Positions 7,166-14,215 of a DNA stretch of 14,215 bases are shown piece by piece; the stretch's first letter is position 1, and every line of letters begins with the position of its first letter. A model generated the notes under the pieces. That model was not told where the DNA came from. It did not search any database and was given only the letters and a program-made list of their open reading frames with translations. The stretch covers positions 1-14,215 of the forward strand of contig JAEYXG010000041.1 in NCBI GenBank assembly GCA_023428585.1, in the 5' to 3' direction. The DNA comes from Bacteroidota bacterium (GTDB lineage Bacteria; Bacteroidota; Bacteroidia; Bacteroidales; Lentimicrobiaceae). A program made the translations under genes and the position numbers.

Positions 7166-7966
7166 ATGAAAACAATTCTGAAAACATCAGCTTTTATAGC
7201 TGTTCTTTTTGTTGTCTCTTGTAAAATGCAGGAAAATGATGATTTAATCCCAATTACTTCTGCGTCTGACAAGGCAAAGGAACTATATGAGCAGGCTTAT
7301 CAATCAATGATCAGGTTGGAAATAGCCAAAACCGGGGAATTAATTAATGCGACTCTCAAAGAGGATTCATCTTTCTTTATGGCAAAATATCTGGGTTTGA
7401 TTTATCAGGTGCATTTTATTGGTGAAGAAGAAATCATTGATCAATGTCTGCAGGCTGTAGTAGATCATAAAAGCAAATTAAGTGAAGGTGAGCAGATGTT
7501 ACAGCAAATTTGCATGACCCAGCAGGCTGACCAAAAAGCTGATATATCTTCATTAGCAAATGAAATAATTAAACACTATCCAAAAGATTTCTGGGGATAT
7601 TATGAACTAGGTGCCTATCAAGAGTATGTATTAAAAGATTATGCTGCAGCAATTGAAACTTTCAAGACTGCAGCAGAAAAATCAAATAACCCAATTACGT
7701 CCTATAATTTTCTAGGATACAATTATATGGCAAATAATCAATTGGAAGAAGCATCAGCAGCTTTTGATAAGTGTATTGAATTAGCACCTGATAATGCCAA
7801 TTCCTATAATTCTAAAGGTGACTATTATTATAAAACCAAAGACTATGAAAAAGCATATGAGTACTACTCGAAAGCTCATTCAATGGATTCAGTTGTCTTT
7901 GGCGTAAATGGAGCTGAGATGGCCAAGGTGATGCTAGATAGCTTGAATAGGGTTACTGATAATTAA
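7166..7966 (+). CDS. TPR-repeat lipoprotein
   Basis: The product has 266 residues from ATG 7166. The frame opens at a TTG (7121), but the 15 extra residues would push the signal peptide inward, so the ATG is preferred. MKTILKTSAFIAVLFVVSC is a lipoprotein signal with Cys19 as the lipidation site. A helical region follows, then tetratricopeptide repeats in the C-terminal half. The clearest units are WGYYELGAYQEYVLKDYAAAIETFKTA, SYNFLGYNYMANNQLEEASAAFDKCIELAPDN and SYNSKGDYYYKTKDYEKAYEYYSKA, all with the TPR pattern of small and aromatic residues. TPRs mediate protein-protein contacts; the partner is unknown. The protein is probably membrane-anchored in the envelope. It ends 35 bp from the convergent beta-helix gene, with no obvious terminator between them. 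Confidence 0.82.
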   Translation: MKTILKTSAFIAVLFVVSCKMQENDDLIPITSASDKAKELYEQAYQSMIRLEIAKTGELINATLKEDSSFFMAKYLGLIYQVHFIGEEEIIDQCLQAVVDHKSKLSEGEQMLQQICMTQQADQKADISSLANEIIKHYPKDFWGYYELGAYQEYVLKDYAAAIETFKTAAEKSNNPITSYNFLGYNYMANNQLEEASAAFDKCIELAPDNANSYNSKGDYYYKTKDYEKAYEYYSKAHSMDSVVFGVNGAEMAKVMLDSLNRVTDN

Positions 7967-8001
7967 TTCCCTTACCATGATTTTAATACCCTATCAGGTC
8001 A

Positions 8002-9765
8002 TCAATCCATCACAGCTTTAACACTATTTACATTAACCGTTCCTCCTTTGCCATTAATTATACTTTTGATGGCACTATCCTTATGCCCTCCACCTAGCCA
8101 AAAAATGATTTTATGGTGAATGTCTTGTTCTAATATCAATGGTGTTTCAATTGCCTGATCTACTATTACCGGTGCTTTGAAGAAGACGCAGTATATTCCT
8201 AATGCCCAGGCTTCATGGCTGGTTACATGATCAGATACTTTATAAGAGGCATAACCATTCGTTGTTCCATGTTTGAAAGCTTCAGAAGTAGGAGGGTCAT
8301 ACGGCATTTCACTTTGATAGAAATAGACCTTGCCTTCGTTCCCATTCCATAAGGTCTGATATTCATGGAAATGTTCACAGAAGAGTCCGTAAATTGTAAC
8401 CCTATCACCATTTACAACTAGGCCATTTCTTGTTACATTCTCATTCCATCCTACATTCTTTCCATGGTCAGCTCGCCACAACCAAGTGTGATCAACAACT
8501 ACATCCCGGCTGTTGATCTCCATACAAACTGAAGTATTCCCTTCACCATACCCTCCTACTCTTATGAAAATATCGTATAAAAAAGAGGGGTTTTGACTAT
8601 GATCAGACTGGGAATCTGGTTCTCCAATCATAACAAGCTTTTCCGATCTTATTTTACCCGCATCGATGATCAGCCCGCATAGAGTAACCCCGTCTAGATC
8701 AGCAACCTCAATAACAGCATTGCCATTGCCTGATCTTAAAGTCGCCATGCCAATCCCCATAAGCACAGTTTCTGTCTTTACAATTTTAAGGCTTTCATTT
8801 AGAGCATATATCCCCGGAGTAAACAAGATATTCTTTTCATCCAATAATGCTTTGTTGATGGTTTGGGCATCATCAGTCGGCTTGGCAATATAAAAATCAC
8901 CCAAAGACATCTCTGTTTCATAAAGGTTATTATTCATCCAACTGACACTTGAACTGTTTTTCCTAAGCCCAGGTCTTCTGACAATAAATTTATCATCGTC
9001 ATTGACCAAATATGGTTTTTCTCGAATTATCGGAGTTTCATTAATTACAGTATACGGATTTTCAGGCCAATCAGCTTCAGGTGGATTAAGTGTGCCCATG
9101 AACATCATATTCCAACTGCCCTTGTCCCAGGATTTCAACTCAGCATTTCTTGTGTACCATTGCTGCTGTCCACCGGCATAGATTGTACCGTCAATCTTTG
9201 AATCAGCCAAAAAACCACCACTAGCCCAACCATTGTCATGTAATTGAATATCACCCCTAACATGCACCCTACGCATTGGGGATGCCTGTGAAACACCCCA
9301 AATATTTATACTGCCATCGGGAGGGACAATAGTTACATTCTCAACCGAACGCCAAAAGTTACAAGTAACATTCCCGTTCTTCTCCCCTTTTGAGATCAAC
9401 AACCCATTAATTACAACATCTGAAGGTGATTTTCCCAATCCTATAATACTCGTATAATAACCAATTCTCAGATCAAGTGGATAACTTCCTGGTTTAAATA
9501 GGAGTGCATATCGATTATTACCGAACTCACTGCTTCTGGGATGTTGTTGATTATATATTGAGTCAATTAGTGCCTGAATCTCGTTCATGTCCATTTGCTG
9601 ATCGAAAATAAAAACATTCGCACCAAGGTCCTTTGAAATATAATTCTTTGAAAACTCTGGTAAATTATGAGGAGTAGATATTGTTAATGGCACATTATTC
9701 TGTGCCTTTATTGACTCAATGCATATAAGAGACAGAATCAAAAATGAGAGATAGACATTTTTCAT
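8002..9765 (-). CDS. Secreted right-handed beta-helix protein, GH55/pectate-lyase-like
   Basis: The product has 587 residues, starting at ATG 9765 and ending with TGA. The signal peptide ends IKA|Q (cleavage after Ala21). There are two beta-helix starts. One is near 85-120 (RYALLFKPGSYPLDLRIGYY, SIIGLG, VVING). The other is near 290-350 (FYIAKPTDDAQTINKAL, ILFTPGIYAL, TVLMGIG). Tandem beta-helices like this are typical of GH55-type exo-beta-1,3-glucanases and of the Pectate_lyase_3 fold. Other blocks (NFWRSVENV at 135-143, SQASPMRRV, QQQWYTRN, VDHTWLWRADHG, YFYQSEMPYDPP, SHEAWALGIY) match a family often labelled 'adenylyl cyclase' in actinobacteria. No cyclase motif is visible, so I treat that label as wrong. 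Carbohydrate binding or hydrolysis is inferred from the fold only; catalytic residues were not identified. No T9SS tail is present, so it is probably periplasmic or exported another way. Confidence 0.75.
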   Translation of the reverse strand: MKNVYLSFLILSLICIESIKAQNNVPLTISTPHNLPEFSKNYISKDLGANVFIFDQQMDMNEIQALIDSIYNQQHPRSSEFGNNRYALLFKPGSYPLDLRIGYYTSIIGLGKSPSDVVINGLLISKGEKNGNVTCNFWRSVENVTIVPPDGSINIWGVSQASPMRRVHVRGDIQLHDNGWASGGFLADSKIDGTIYAGGQQQWYTRNAELKSWDKGSWNMMFMGTLNPPEADWPENPYTVINETPIIREKPYLVNDDDKFIVRRPGLRKNSSSVSWMNNNLYETEMSLGDFYIAKPTDDAQTINKALLDEKNILFTPGIYALNESLKIVKTETVLMGIGMATLRSGNGNAVIEVADLDGVTLCGLIIDAGKIRSEKLVMIGEPDSQSDHSQNPSFLYDIFIRVGGYGEGNTSVCMEINSRDVVVDHTWLWRADHGKNVGWNENVTRNGLVVNGDRVTIYGLFCEHFHEYQTLWNGNEGKVYFYQSEMPYDPPTSEAFKHGTTNGYASYKVSDHVTSHEAWALGIYCVFFKAPVIVDQAIETPLILEQDIHHKIIFWLGGGHKDSAIKSIINGKGGTVNVNSVKAVMD

Positions 9766-9785
9766 AACAGAGATGACTGATTTGA

Positions 9786-9819
9786 CAAATTTAAAATTAA
9801 ACTAAACTTTAAGCTTAGT
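9786..9819 (-). promoter_or_regulatory. -7 element and operator-like palindrome upstream of the beta-helix gene
   Basis: Read on the minus strand, 9793-9786 is TAAATTTG, an exact match to the Bacteroidota -7 consensus TAnnTTTG, 21 bp upstream of ATG 9765. No TTG is found at the normal -33 distance. Instead a 19-bp near-perfect palindrome, ACTAAACTTTAAGCTTAGT (9801-9819, one mismatch between arms), covers that position. A regulator bound there could block or replace -33 contacts; this is inference. Confidence 0.4.
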
Positions 9820-10044
9820 AAAAATAATTAACTTTCAAATCAGAATCAGTTTATCTGTTAAATGTCTTCTGCTGAAATCAAGTTAAGCAATCGCCATACT
9901 CATCTGCTGAATATTTGAGCCACTGTGAATATAATTAATCCCTATGGCCAAGTATTTATGACATTGCTGGAGAATATTGGCTACCTGCTCTTATTCCTGT
10001 CATTCGTTACTAATAAAGGTCCGGGTTGAAAATTACAACTCTAT

Positions 10045-10950
10045 CTATTGAATTATAAGTTTCTGCTGAATGACCATATTGTTGCCTGTAGCTTTCAAAA
10101 AATAAACACCTGGAGTTTGATCACTTAAATCCAGATTTGATTTCAAATGGTTATCCTGCTTATTTAGAAGGACATCTCTCTTAATCATTGTGCCTTGCGA
10201 AGTGAACACTTCAAGAGTCATTGTACCCTTCATCTGTTCCAAAATGTAATTGAAATTACCATCTGGTGAAGGATTTGGATAAAATGTCAACAGTGTACAT
10301 TGATTCTTTTCATCTACCCCATAAGTGCAGTCATTGAATGTGAATAATACAGAGATGCTTGAGCTTGCTGAACAATTTGAAATCGGATCAGTTACAGTTA
10401 CATCAAACTCCTGAAGATCAATGGCTATACCTGATGTTTCAACATTTATAGTCTGTTCTACTGAATTATTGCTCCATAAATAAGTTGAGCCCGGATTCCC
10501 AGCATCTAGTGTTATAGAGTGAAAAGCGCAGACACTGATTTCCCCTTGACTTATTATATGGATATTTGCATCATGTAATGGAATTAAATCTATTACAGGC
10601 AAAGGTTTTACTGTAACAATAACATTTCCTGAAGTAATAGTAGTACCATCATTTATGACAACTGAATAATCGGTACTTACCAGTGGTGTTACCTTCGGAT
10701 CTGGCAAATCAGAAGTAAATCCCGGAGGATTTGATGTCCAAAAGTATGTATAGTTACCAGACCCACCGACAGGTATTGCATTCAACTGCACAGTGATACC
10801 AGAACAAATATTGTCGGGTAGAGCTGATGGATAAACCGTTAAAGCATCTCCGGCTGCTGGGCTGTTAGAGTAAACAACTAATTCATTGGCTGGGAATTGT
10901 GCATAAGCATTAACTGAAAATGCCAGGATTGCAATTGTTAGATATTTCAT
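10045..10950 (-). CDS. Secreted Ig-like protein with T9SS C-terminal sorting domain
   Basis: The product has 301 residues, starting at ATG 10950 and ending with TAG. The signal peptide MKYLTIAILAFSVNAYA is followed by Gln18. Residues of about 46-115 form an Ig/PKD-like repeat (CSGITVQLNAIPVGGSGNYTYFWTSNPPG, then STDYSVVINDG and VIVTV), as seen in SprB-type adhesin repeats. A second, more divergent module follows (about 116-205: TLDAGNPGSTYLWSNNS, FDVTVTDPISNCSAS). The C-terminal 80 residues (219-301) are a type A T9SS sorting domain (LTFYPNPSPDGNF, LEVFTSQGTMIKR, LSDQTPGVYFLKATG, QQKLIIQ). It is expected on the cell surface or released. No catalytic domain is visible; adhesion or matrix binding is a guess. 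It stands alone, with gaps of over 230 bp on both sides. Confidence 0.82.
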   Translation of the reverse strand: MKYLTIAILAFSVNAYAQFPANELVVYSNSPAAGDALTVYPSALPDNICSGITVQLNAIPVGGSGNYTYFWTSNPPGFTSDLPDPKVTPLVSTDYSVVINDGTTITSGNVIVTVKPLPVIDLIPLHDANIHIISQGEISVCAFHSITLDAGNPGSTYLWSNNSVEQTINVETSGIAIDLQEFDVTVTDPISNCSASSSISVLFTFNDCTYGVDEKNQCTLLTFYPNPSPDGNFNYILEQMKGTMTLEVFTSQGTMIKRDVLLNKQDNHLKSNLDLSDQTPGVYFLKATGNNMVIQQKLIIQ

Positions 10951-11184
10951 TTTACCGGTTATTAGTATAAGTTTTCAAATAATTGTCCACACTAACGATC
11001 AAGGTTCTCAAAAGCTCCGGCATAGCCTTTGATAAAGATGAGTTAAAACACAAAGAAATTAACCCGACTGAAACTTATCAGGTAATTTATATCCTATTTA
11101 TCATCATAATGTTATAATGTAACTTTTAAAAGAAGTATTTTTTTGCAATCCATTTGAAACAATAGATTATCGTTTATTAAAGTG

Positions 11185-12216
11185 TCAGTTCGAATGGGTA
11201 GGATCAAGCTTAAGTTCATTCTTCTTAGCTTCTGACCACGTCATAAGTTTCTGGGATTGTTCATCCCAAAGCTTTAGTTTTAGAGTACTGAAAGACCTCC
11301 AAAAGGTAAGTGGATTTACTTCCTGAAATTCCAAATTTTCACGATAACATTTCTCAAGATTATAGTTTGGAATGCCTGAACTTAGATGGTGAATGTGGTG
11401 AAATCCTATATTCCCTGAAAACCATTGCAGTATTCTAGGTAGTTTCAGATATGATGAACCCTGTATTGCAACAGTACTGTAATCCCATTCTTCATCATCG
11501 TACCAATGAACATCAGGGAATTGATGCTGCACATAAAATAGGTATACACCTGCTACGGCAGCAAAATACATAACCATAACCTGTATCAGCAGGTAAGTTA
11601 CTACCCCTGTAAAGGCTATCATTAACAGAGCAAAAGCAAGTATGCCTACATTTGTTGCATAAACGCTGTATTTTTCTTTCCTGGAAAAATCCTTTCTCGT
11701 AAACCGGTTCATTACCATAAAGACCAATGGCCCACCAATGAGAAACATAACGATAGGATTACGGTAAACTTTATAGATACGTCTCTTCTGTGAAGTGGCA
11801 CTATTAAATTCATCGGTGGTCATAGTCCACACATCTCCAACCCCTCTTTTATCCAGGTTGCCGGAAGTGCCATGATGAATTCTGTGATTATTATGCCATC
11901 TGTAATAAGGAGTAAGGGTTAGGATCCCCATAACTGAACCTACCATATCACTCGTGTACTCGGATTTAAAGAAAGCACCATGTCCACAATCATGGAAGAT
12001 GATAAATGCTCTGATTACAAAACCCGATGCTAACATGGCTAATGGCAGAACCAACCACCAGGATATGCTAGCTACATATATCATTAAGCCCCATAGGATG
12101 AAATAAGGAATAACTGTATTCGCTATTTGCCATAAGCTCTTTTTAAGTTCCGGTTTTCTATAAGCTGCAATTATCTTAAGCCTCTGCTTATTATTAGTTT
12201 GATCAAACTCTCTCAT
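11185..12216 (-). CDS. Membrane fatty acid desaturase (acyl-lipid/acyl-CoA desaturase family)
   Basis: The product has 343 residues, starting at ATG 12216 and ending with TGA. All three histidine boxes of the membrane-bound diiron desaturases are present: HDCGH at 75-79, HRIHH at 111-115 and HHIHH at 273-277. His231 in VQHQFPD and the spacing between boxes fit the FA_desaturase family (plant FAD2 / bacterial DesA-like). Hydrophobic segments lie at about 31-50, 53-74, 155-169, 189-206 and 208-229. The diiron centre would face the cytoplasm and introduce a double bond into an acyl chain using O2 and an electron donor. Regiospecificity (delta-9, delta-12 or other) cannot be read from the sequence. 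The box set implies access to oxygen. No electron-transfer partner gene is adjacent. Confidence 0.9.
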   Translation of the reverse strand: MREFDQTNNKQRLKIIAAYRKPELKKSLWQIANTVIPYFILWGLMIYVASISWWLVLPLAMLASGFVIRAFIIFHDCGHGAFFKSEYTSDMVGSVMGILTLTPYYRWHNNHRIHHGTSGNLDKRGVGDVWTMTTDEFNSATSQKRRIYKVYRNPIVMFLIGGPLVFMVMNRFTRKDFSRKEKYSVYATNVGILAFALLMIAFTGVVTYLLIQVMVMYFAAVAGVYLFYVQHQFPDVHWYDDEEWDYSTVAIQGSSYLKLPRILQWFSGNIGFHHIHHLSSGIPNYNLEKCYRENLEFQEVNPLTFWRSFSTLKLKLWDEQSQKLMTWSEAKKNELKLDPTHSN

Positions 12217-12468
12217 AATTATATAAATTGTTTATCCGCACCCGTTATTTAATATTATTTACCAGCAACTGAAGACCATGATTCCGCAATGGAAAGATAA
12301 ACTTATGTGCAAGAACGATTTGCTTATTTTAAGTGCGAATAATACAAACCTATTTTTGAACAGATTGTTGAATAACAAATCACAAAAAAGGCAAAATAAA
12401 GATAGTAGTGAGTGAAATGCAAAATTTAACACAGGGATAGTAACATACATATCAAACAAATAGGAAAC

Positions 12469-12511
12469 GCTTGTTCATCACATTAAGTCCTGATTCATCT
12501 AATGAACAAGC
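12469..12511. repeat. 10-bp perfect inverted repeat
   Basis: GCTTGTTCAT (12469-12478) and ATGAACAAGC (12502-12511) are exact reverse complements separated by 23 bases. No T-run follows, so it does not look like a terminator. It sits about 85 bp upstream of the putative -7 box of the PurF-like gene, and could be an operator or a cruciform/hairpin. Confidence 0.5.
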
Positions 12512-12576
12512 TAGGCCCTTCTTCTCAGGAAATAATTTTCTATTAAAAGGTAATAAAACAAATTTAGGCAATACCT

Positions 12577-12603
12577 TTTGCACGATGCTTATTGATACAT
12601 TTG
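12577..12603 (+). promoter_or_regulatory. Candidate promoter of the PurF-like gene
   Basis: TACATTTG at 12596-12603 matches TAnnTTTG exactly. TTTG at 12577-12580 could be the -33 element, but the 15-base spacing is shorter than the usual 17-23. The leader would be about 75 bases. Confidence 0.35.
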
Positions 12604-12685
12604 CCAAAATTTCCCATTTAACCAAGGGACTTATTATATGGAGTTAATAATAAGCTACAAAAAAGGCTAACCAATTGGACTGATC

Positions 12686-14098
12686 ATGAGTGGATTCTTT
12701 GGATGTATCACAAAGCGTGATTGTGTATATGATGTATTTTATGGTACAGATTACCATTCACATTTAGGCACAAAACGTGCCGGAATGGTATTCTGGAGCA
12801 GAGAATCAGGGTTTCAACGGTCAATCCACAGCCTAGAGGACGGCTATTTCAGAAACAAGTTTGAAAAGGACATCATCGGATTCAAAGGATTTGCAGGTAT
12901 TGGGATCATTAGTGACTTTGAGGCGCAGCCGATAGAAGTAAGCTCTCATCTTGGTCGATTTGCAATAGCACATGTTGGTAAGATAGTAAATGTCGAAGAA
13001 TTAGAACAACAGTTTCTGTCGAAACGTCAACATTTCTCAGAAATGAGCCAAGTTGGTGTAAATCCAACTGAAGTTATTGTAAAGCTTATTTGTGAATGTG
13101 ATGACTTTTTATCAGGCATTAAAGAATCACAAAAAACGATCAAAGGCTCAAGTTCTATATTAATACTTACAGAAGACTGCATTTATGCTGCACGTGACAA
13201 ATACGGAAGAACACCAGTAATCATTGGCAAGAATTCCCAAGGTTATGCCGTTGCCAGTGAGACGTGTTCTTTTTCAAATCTCAACTATTCCACTGAATAC
13301 TTTCTGGGGCCTGGCGAAATAGTAAAAATTACCGCAGATGGGTATGAACAGTTAGCCCCTCCAGGTGATAAGATGCAGATTTGTTCATTCCTCTGGGTAT
13401 ATTATGGTTATCCACCCTCTTATTATGAAGGTATAAATGTTGATGCCTGTCGCTACAAATGTGGGGCAGCATTAGCACGAAAAGACAATGTTGAAGCTGA
13501 TTTTGTTGCCGGAATTCCTGACTCAGGTATAGGACATGCTCTTGGCTATAGTAATTATAGAAAGATACCTCAAATGCGTCCATACTCTAAATATACTCCT
13601 ACCTGGCCGCGCAGTTTTATGCCACAAAGCCAAGATATGCGTGATCTCGTTGCTAAGATGAAGCTCATTCCAAATGAGGCCTTGATTAAAGATAAAAGAG
13701 GAATATTTCTAGATGATTCAATTGTACGAGGCACTCAACTAAAGGATAATACCGCTGATCTTTATCATGCAGGTATTAAAGAAGTACATATGAGGATTGC
13801 ATGCCCCCCTTTGACTTATCCTTGTGAATTTCTTAATTTTTCACGCTCACGTAGTAGTGCTGAACTTGCTACACGAAAAGCAATTGTTCAACTTGAAGGT
13901 TCTGATAATGTGGATTTCAGGGAATACTCTGATTCAACTTCAGCAAAATACAAGGAAATGGTGGAACAAATTCGTAAGAATCTTAACCTGACTACACTGC
14001 AATTTCAGGAACTTGATGACCTTGTGGATGCAATTGGGCTTCCTAAGGAGAAGCTTTGTACCCATTGTTGGGATGGCTCAAGCTATTTCACCGAATAA
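12686..14098 (+). CDS. Amidophosphoribosyltransferase (PurF) paralogue lacking the catalytic N-terminal cysteine
   Basis: The product has 470 residues from ATG 12686 to TAA. The N-terminal half has the class II (Ntn) glutamine amidotransferase fold and the C-terminal half a type I phosphoribosyltransferase fold. The PRPP loop is clear: GIFLDDSIVRGT at 339-350 (Asp343-Asp344). It is preceded by VAGIPDSGIGHALGY and MRDLVAKMKLIPNE, both close to PurF. The four cysteines that bind the 4Fe-4S cluster in Bacillus subtilis PurF have apparent counterparts: Cys233, Cys380 (in TYPC), Cys458 and Cys461 (in CTHC). In contrast, the Ntn nucleophile is missing: the start is MSGFFG where PurF has mature CG-x-FG. 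The oxyanion motif AHNG is AHVG at 95-98, and the usual D-x-E-V region reads NPTEV. Glutamine hydrolysis is therefore doubtful. I recall that Bacteroidota commonly carry such a second PurF-like protein. Its role, ammonia-dependent enzyme or regulator, is unknown. No other purine gene is adjacent. Confidence 0.85.
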   Translation: MSGFFGCITKRDCVYDVFYGTDYHSHLGTKRAGMVFWSRESGFQRSIHSLEDGYFRNKFEKDIIGFKGFAGIGIISDFEAQPIEVSSHLGRFAIAHVGKIVNVEELEQQFLSKRQHFSEMSQVGVNPTEVIVKLICECDDFLSGIKESQKTIKGSSSILILTEDCIYAARDKYGRTPVIIGKNSQGYAVASETCSFSNLNYSTEYFLGPGEIVKITADGYEQLAPPGDKMQICSFLWVYYGYPPSYYEGINVDACRYKCGAALARKDNVEADFVAGIPDSGIGHALGYSNYRKIPQMRPYSKYTPTWPRSFMPQSQDMRDLVAKMKLIPNEALIKDKRGIFLDDSIVRGTQLKDNTADLYHAGIKEVHMRIACPPLTYPCEFLNFSRSRSSAELATRKAIVQLEGSDNVDFREYSDSTSAKYKEMVEQIRKNLNLTTLQFQELDDLVDAIGLPKEKLCTHCWDGSSYFTE

Positions 14099-14215
14099 AC
14101 CGGTTTTAAAAAGGATAAATTTATTTGTATATAGCGTTAATTCTAGTAGGTCGCTGAAAATCAAATCTCTTTTTTAAAGATTCTAAATCTTTTGTATACT
14201 TGACCTCCCATACGT

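Larger units (their letters stand above)
12217..12685. other. 469-bp intergenic region between divergent desaturase and PurF-like genes
   Basis: This gap should hold the promoters of both divergent genes. It contains a 10-bp inverted repeat (12469-12511) and an exact -7 element for the plus-strand gene (12596-12603), both listed separately. An AT-only 8-bp hairpin (CTTATTAT 12630-12637 with ATAATAAG 12647-12654) lies in the leader of the PurF-like gene. A 66-codon, phenylalanine-rich frame on the minus strand (12259-12459) looks like a by-product of AT-rich DNA. Confidence 0.45.

Noticed and set aside
12259..12459. 66-codon Phe/Leu-rich frame on the minus strand
   Set aside because: Low-complexity hydrophobic translation of AT-rich intergenic DNA, with no promoter or homologue that I recognise.
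14176..14193. AAAGATT/AATCTTT hairpin after the PurF-like gene
   Set aside because: The 7-bp stem is weak and nearly all A/T, with only a short T-run; not convincing as a terminator so close to the window edge.

Overview
The window looks like a chromosomal segment of an AT-rich, probably environmental member of the Bacteroidota. Several things point that way. Two loci end in type IX secretion system (T9SS) C-terminal sorting domains. Signal peptides end in Ala-Gln, and lipoproteins have short lipobox signals. There is a FISUMP-domain protein and a PurF paralogue that starts MSGFFG. No gene start has an obvious Shine-Dalgarno sequence, and several promoters resemble the Bacteroidota TTG / TAnnTTTG pattern. 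No rRNA, tRNA, transposase, CRISPR array or phage gene was seen.

Layout from left to right. A minus-strand lipoprotein gene (start at 1460) runs off the left edge and looks like the N-terminal part of a large TlpA/redoxin-type lipoprotein. A 500-bp gap with a strong terminator separates it from a DUF4126 membrane protein (minus). After a 609-bp AT-rich gap come three plus-strand genes: a FISUMP lipoprotein, a multidomain secreted PHP-type metallohydrolase, and a TPR lipoprotein. The metallohydrolase gene has an in-frame TGA at 6609-6611, so its last repeat strand and its T9SS sorting domain lie beyond the stop. Three minus-strand genes follow: a secreted right-handed beta-helix protein (GH55/pectate-lyase-like), a secreted Ig-like protein with a T9SS sorting domain, and a membrane fatty acid desaturase. 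The window ends with a plus-strand amidophosphoribosyltransferase paralogue that lacks the N-terminal catalytic cysteine but keeps the PRPP motif and four candidate Fe-S cysteines.

The genes mostly look like single transcription units: gaps are usually over 200 bp and three clear intrinsic terminators are present. I see no defence, conjugation or biosynthetic cluster. The common theme from 3.1 to 11 kb is cell-surface and secreted proteins, but nothing in the sequence ties them into one pathway. The observations most worth checking are the nonsense codon that cuts off the sorting domain and the apparently glutaminase-dead PurF paralogue.
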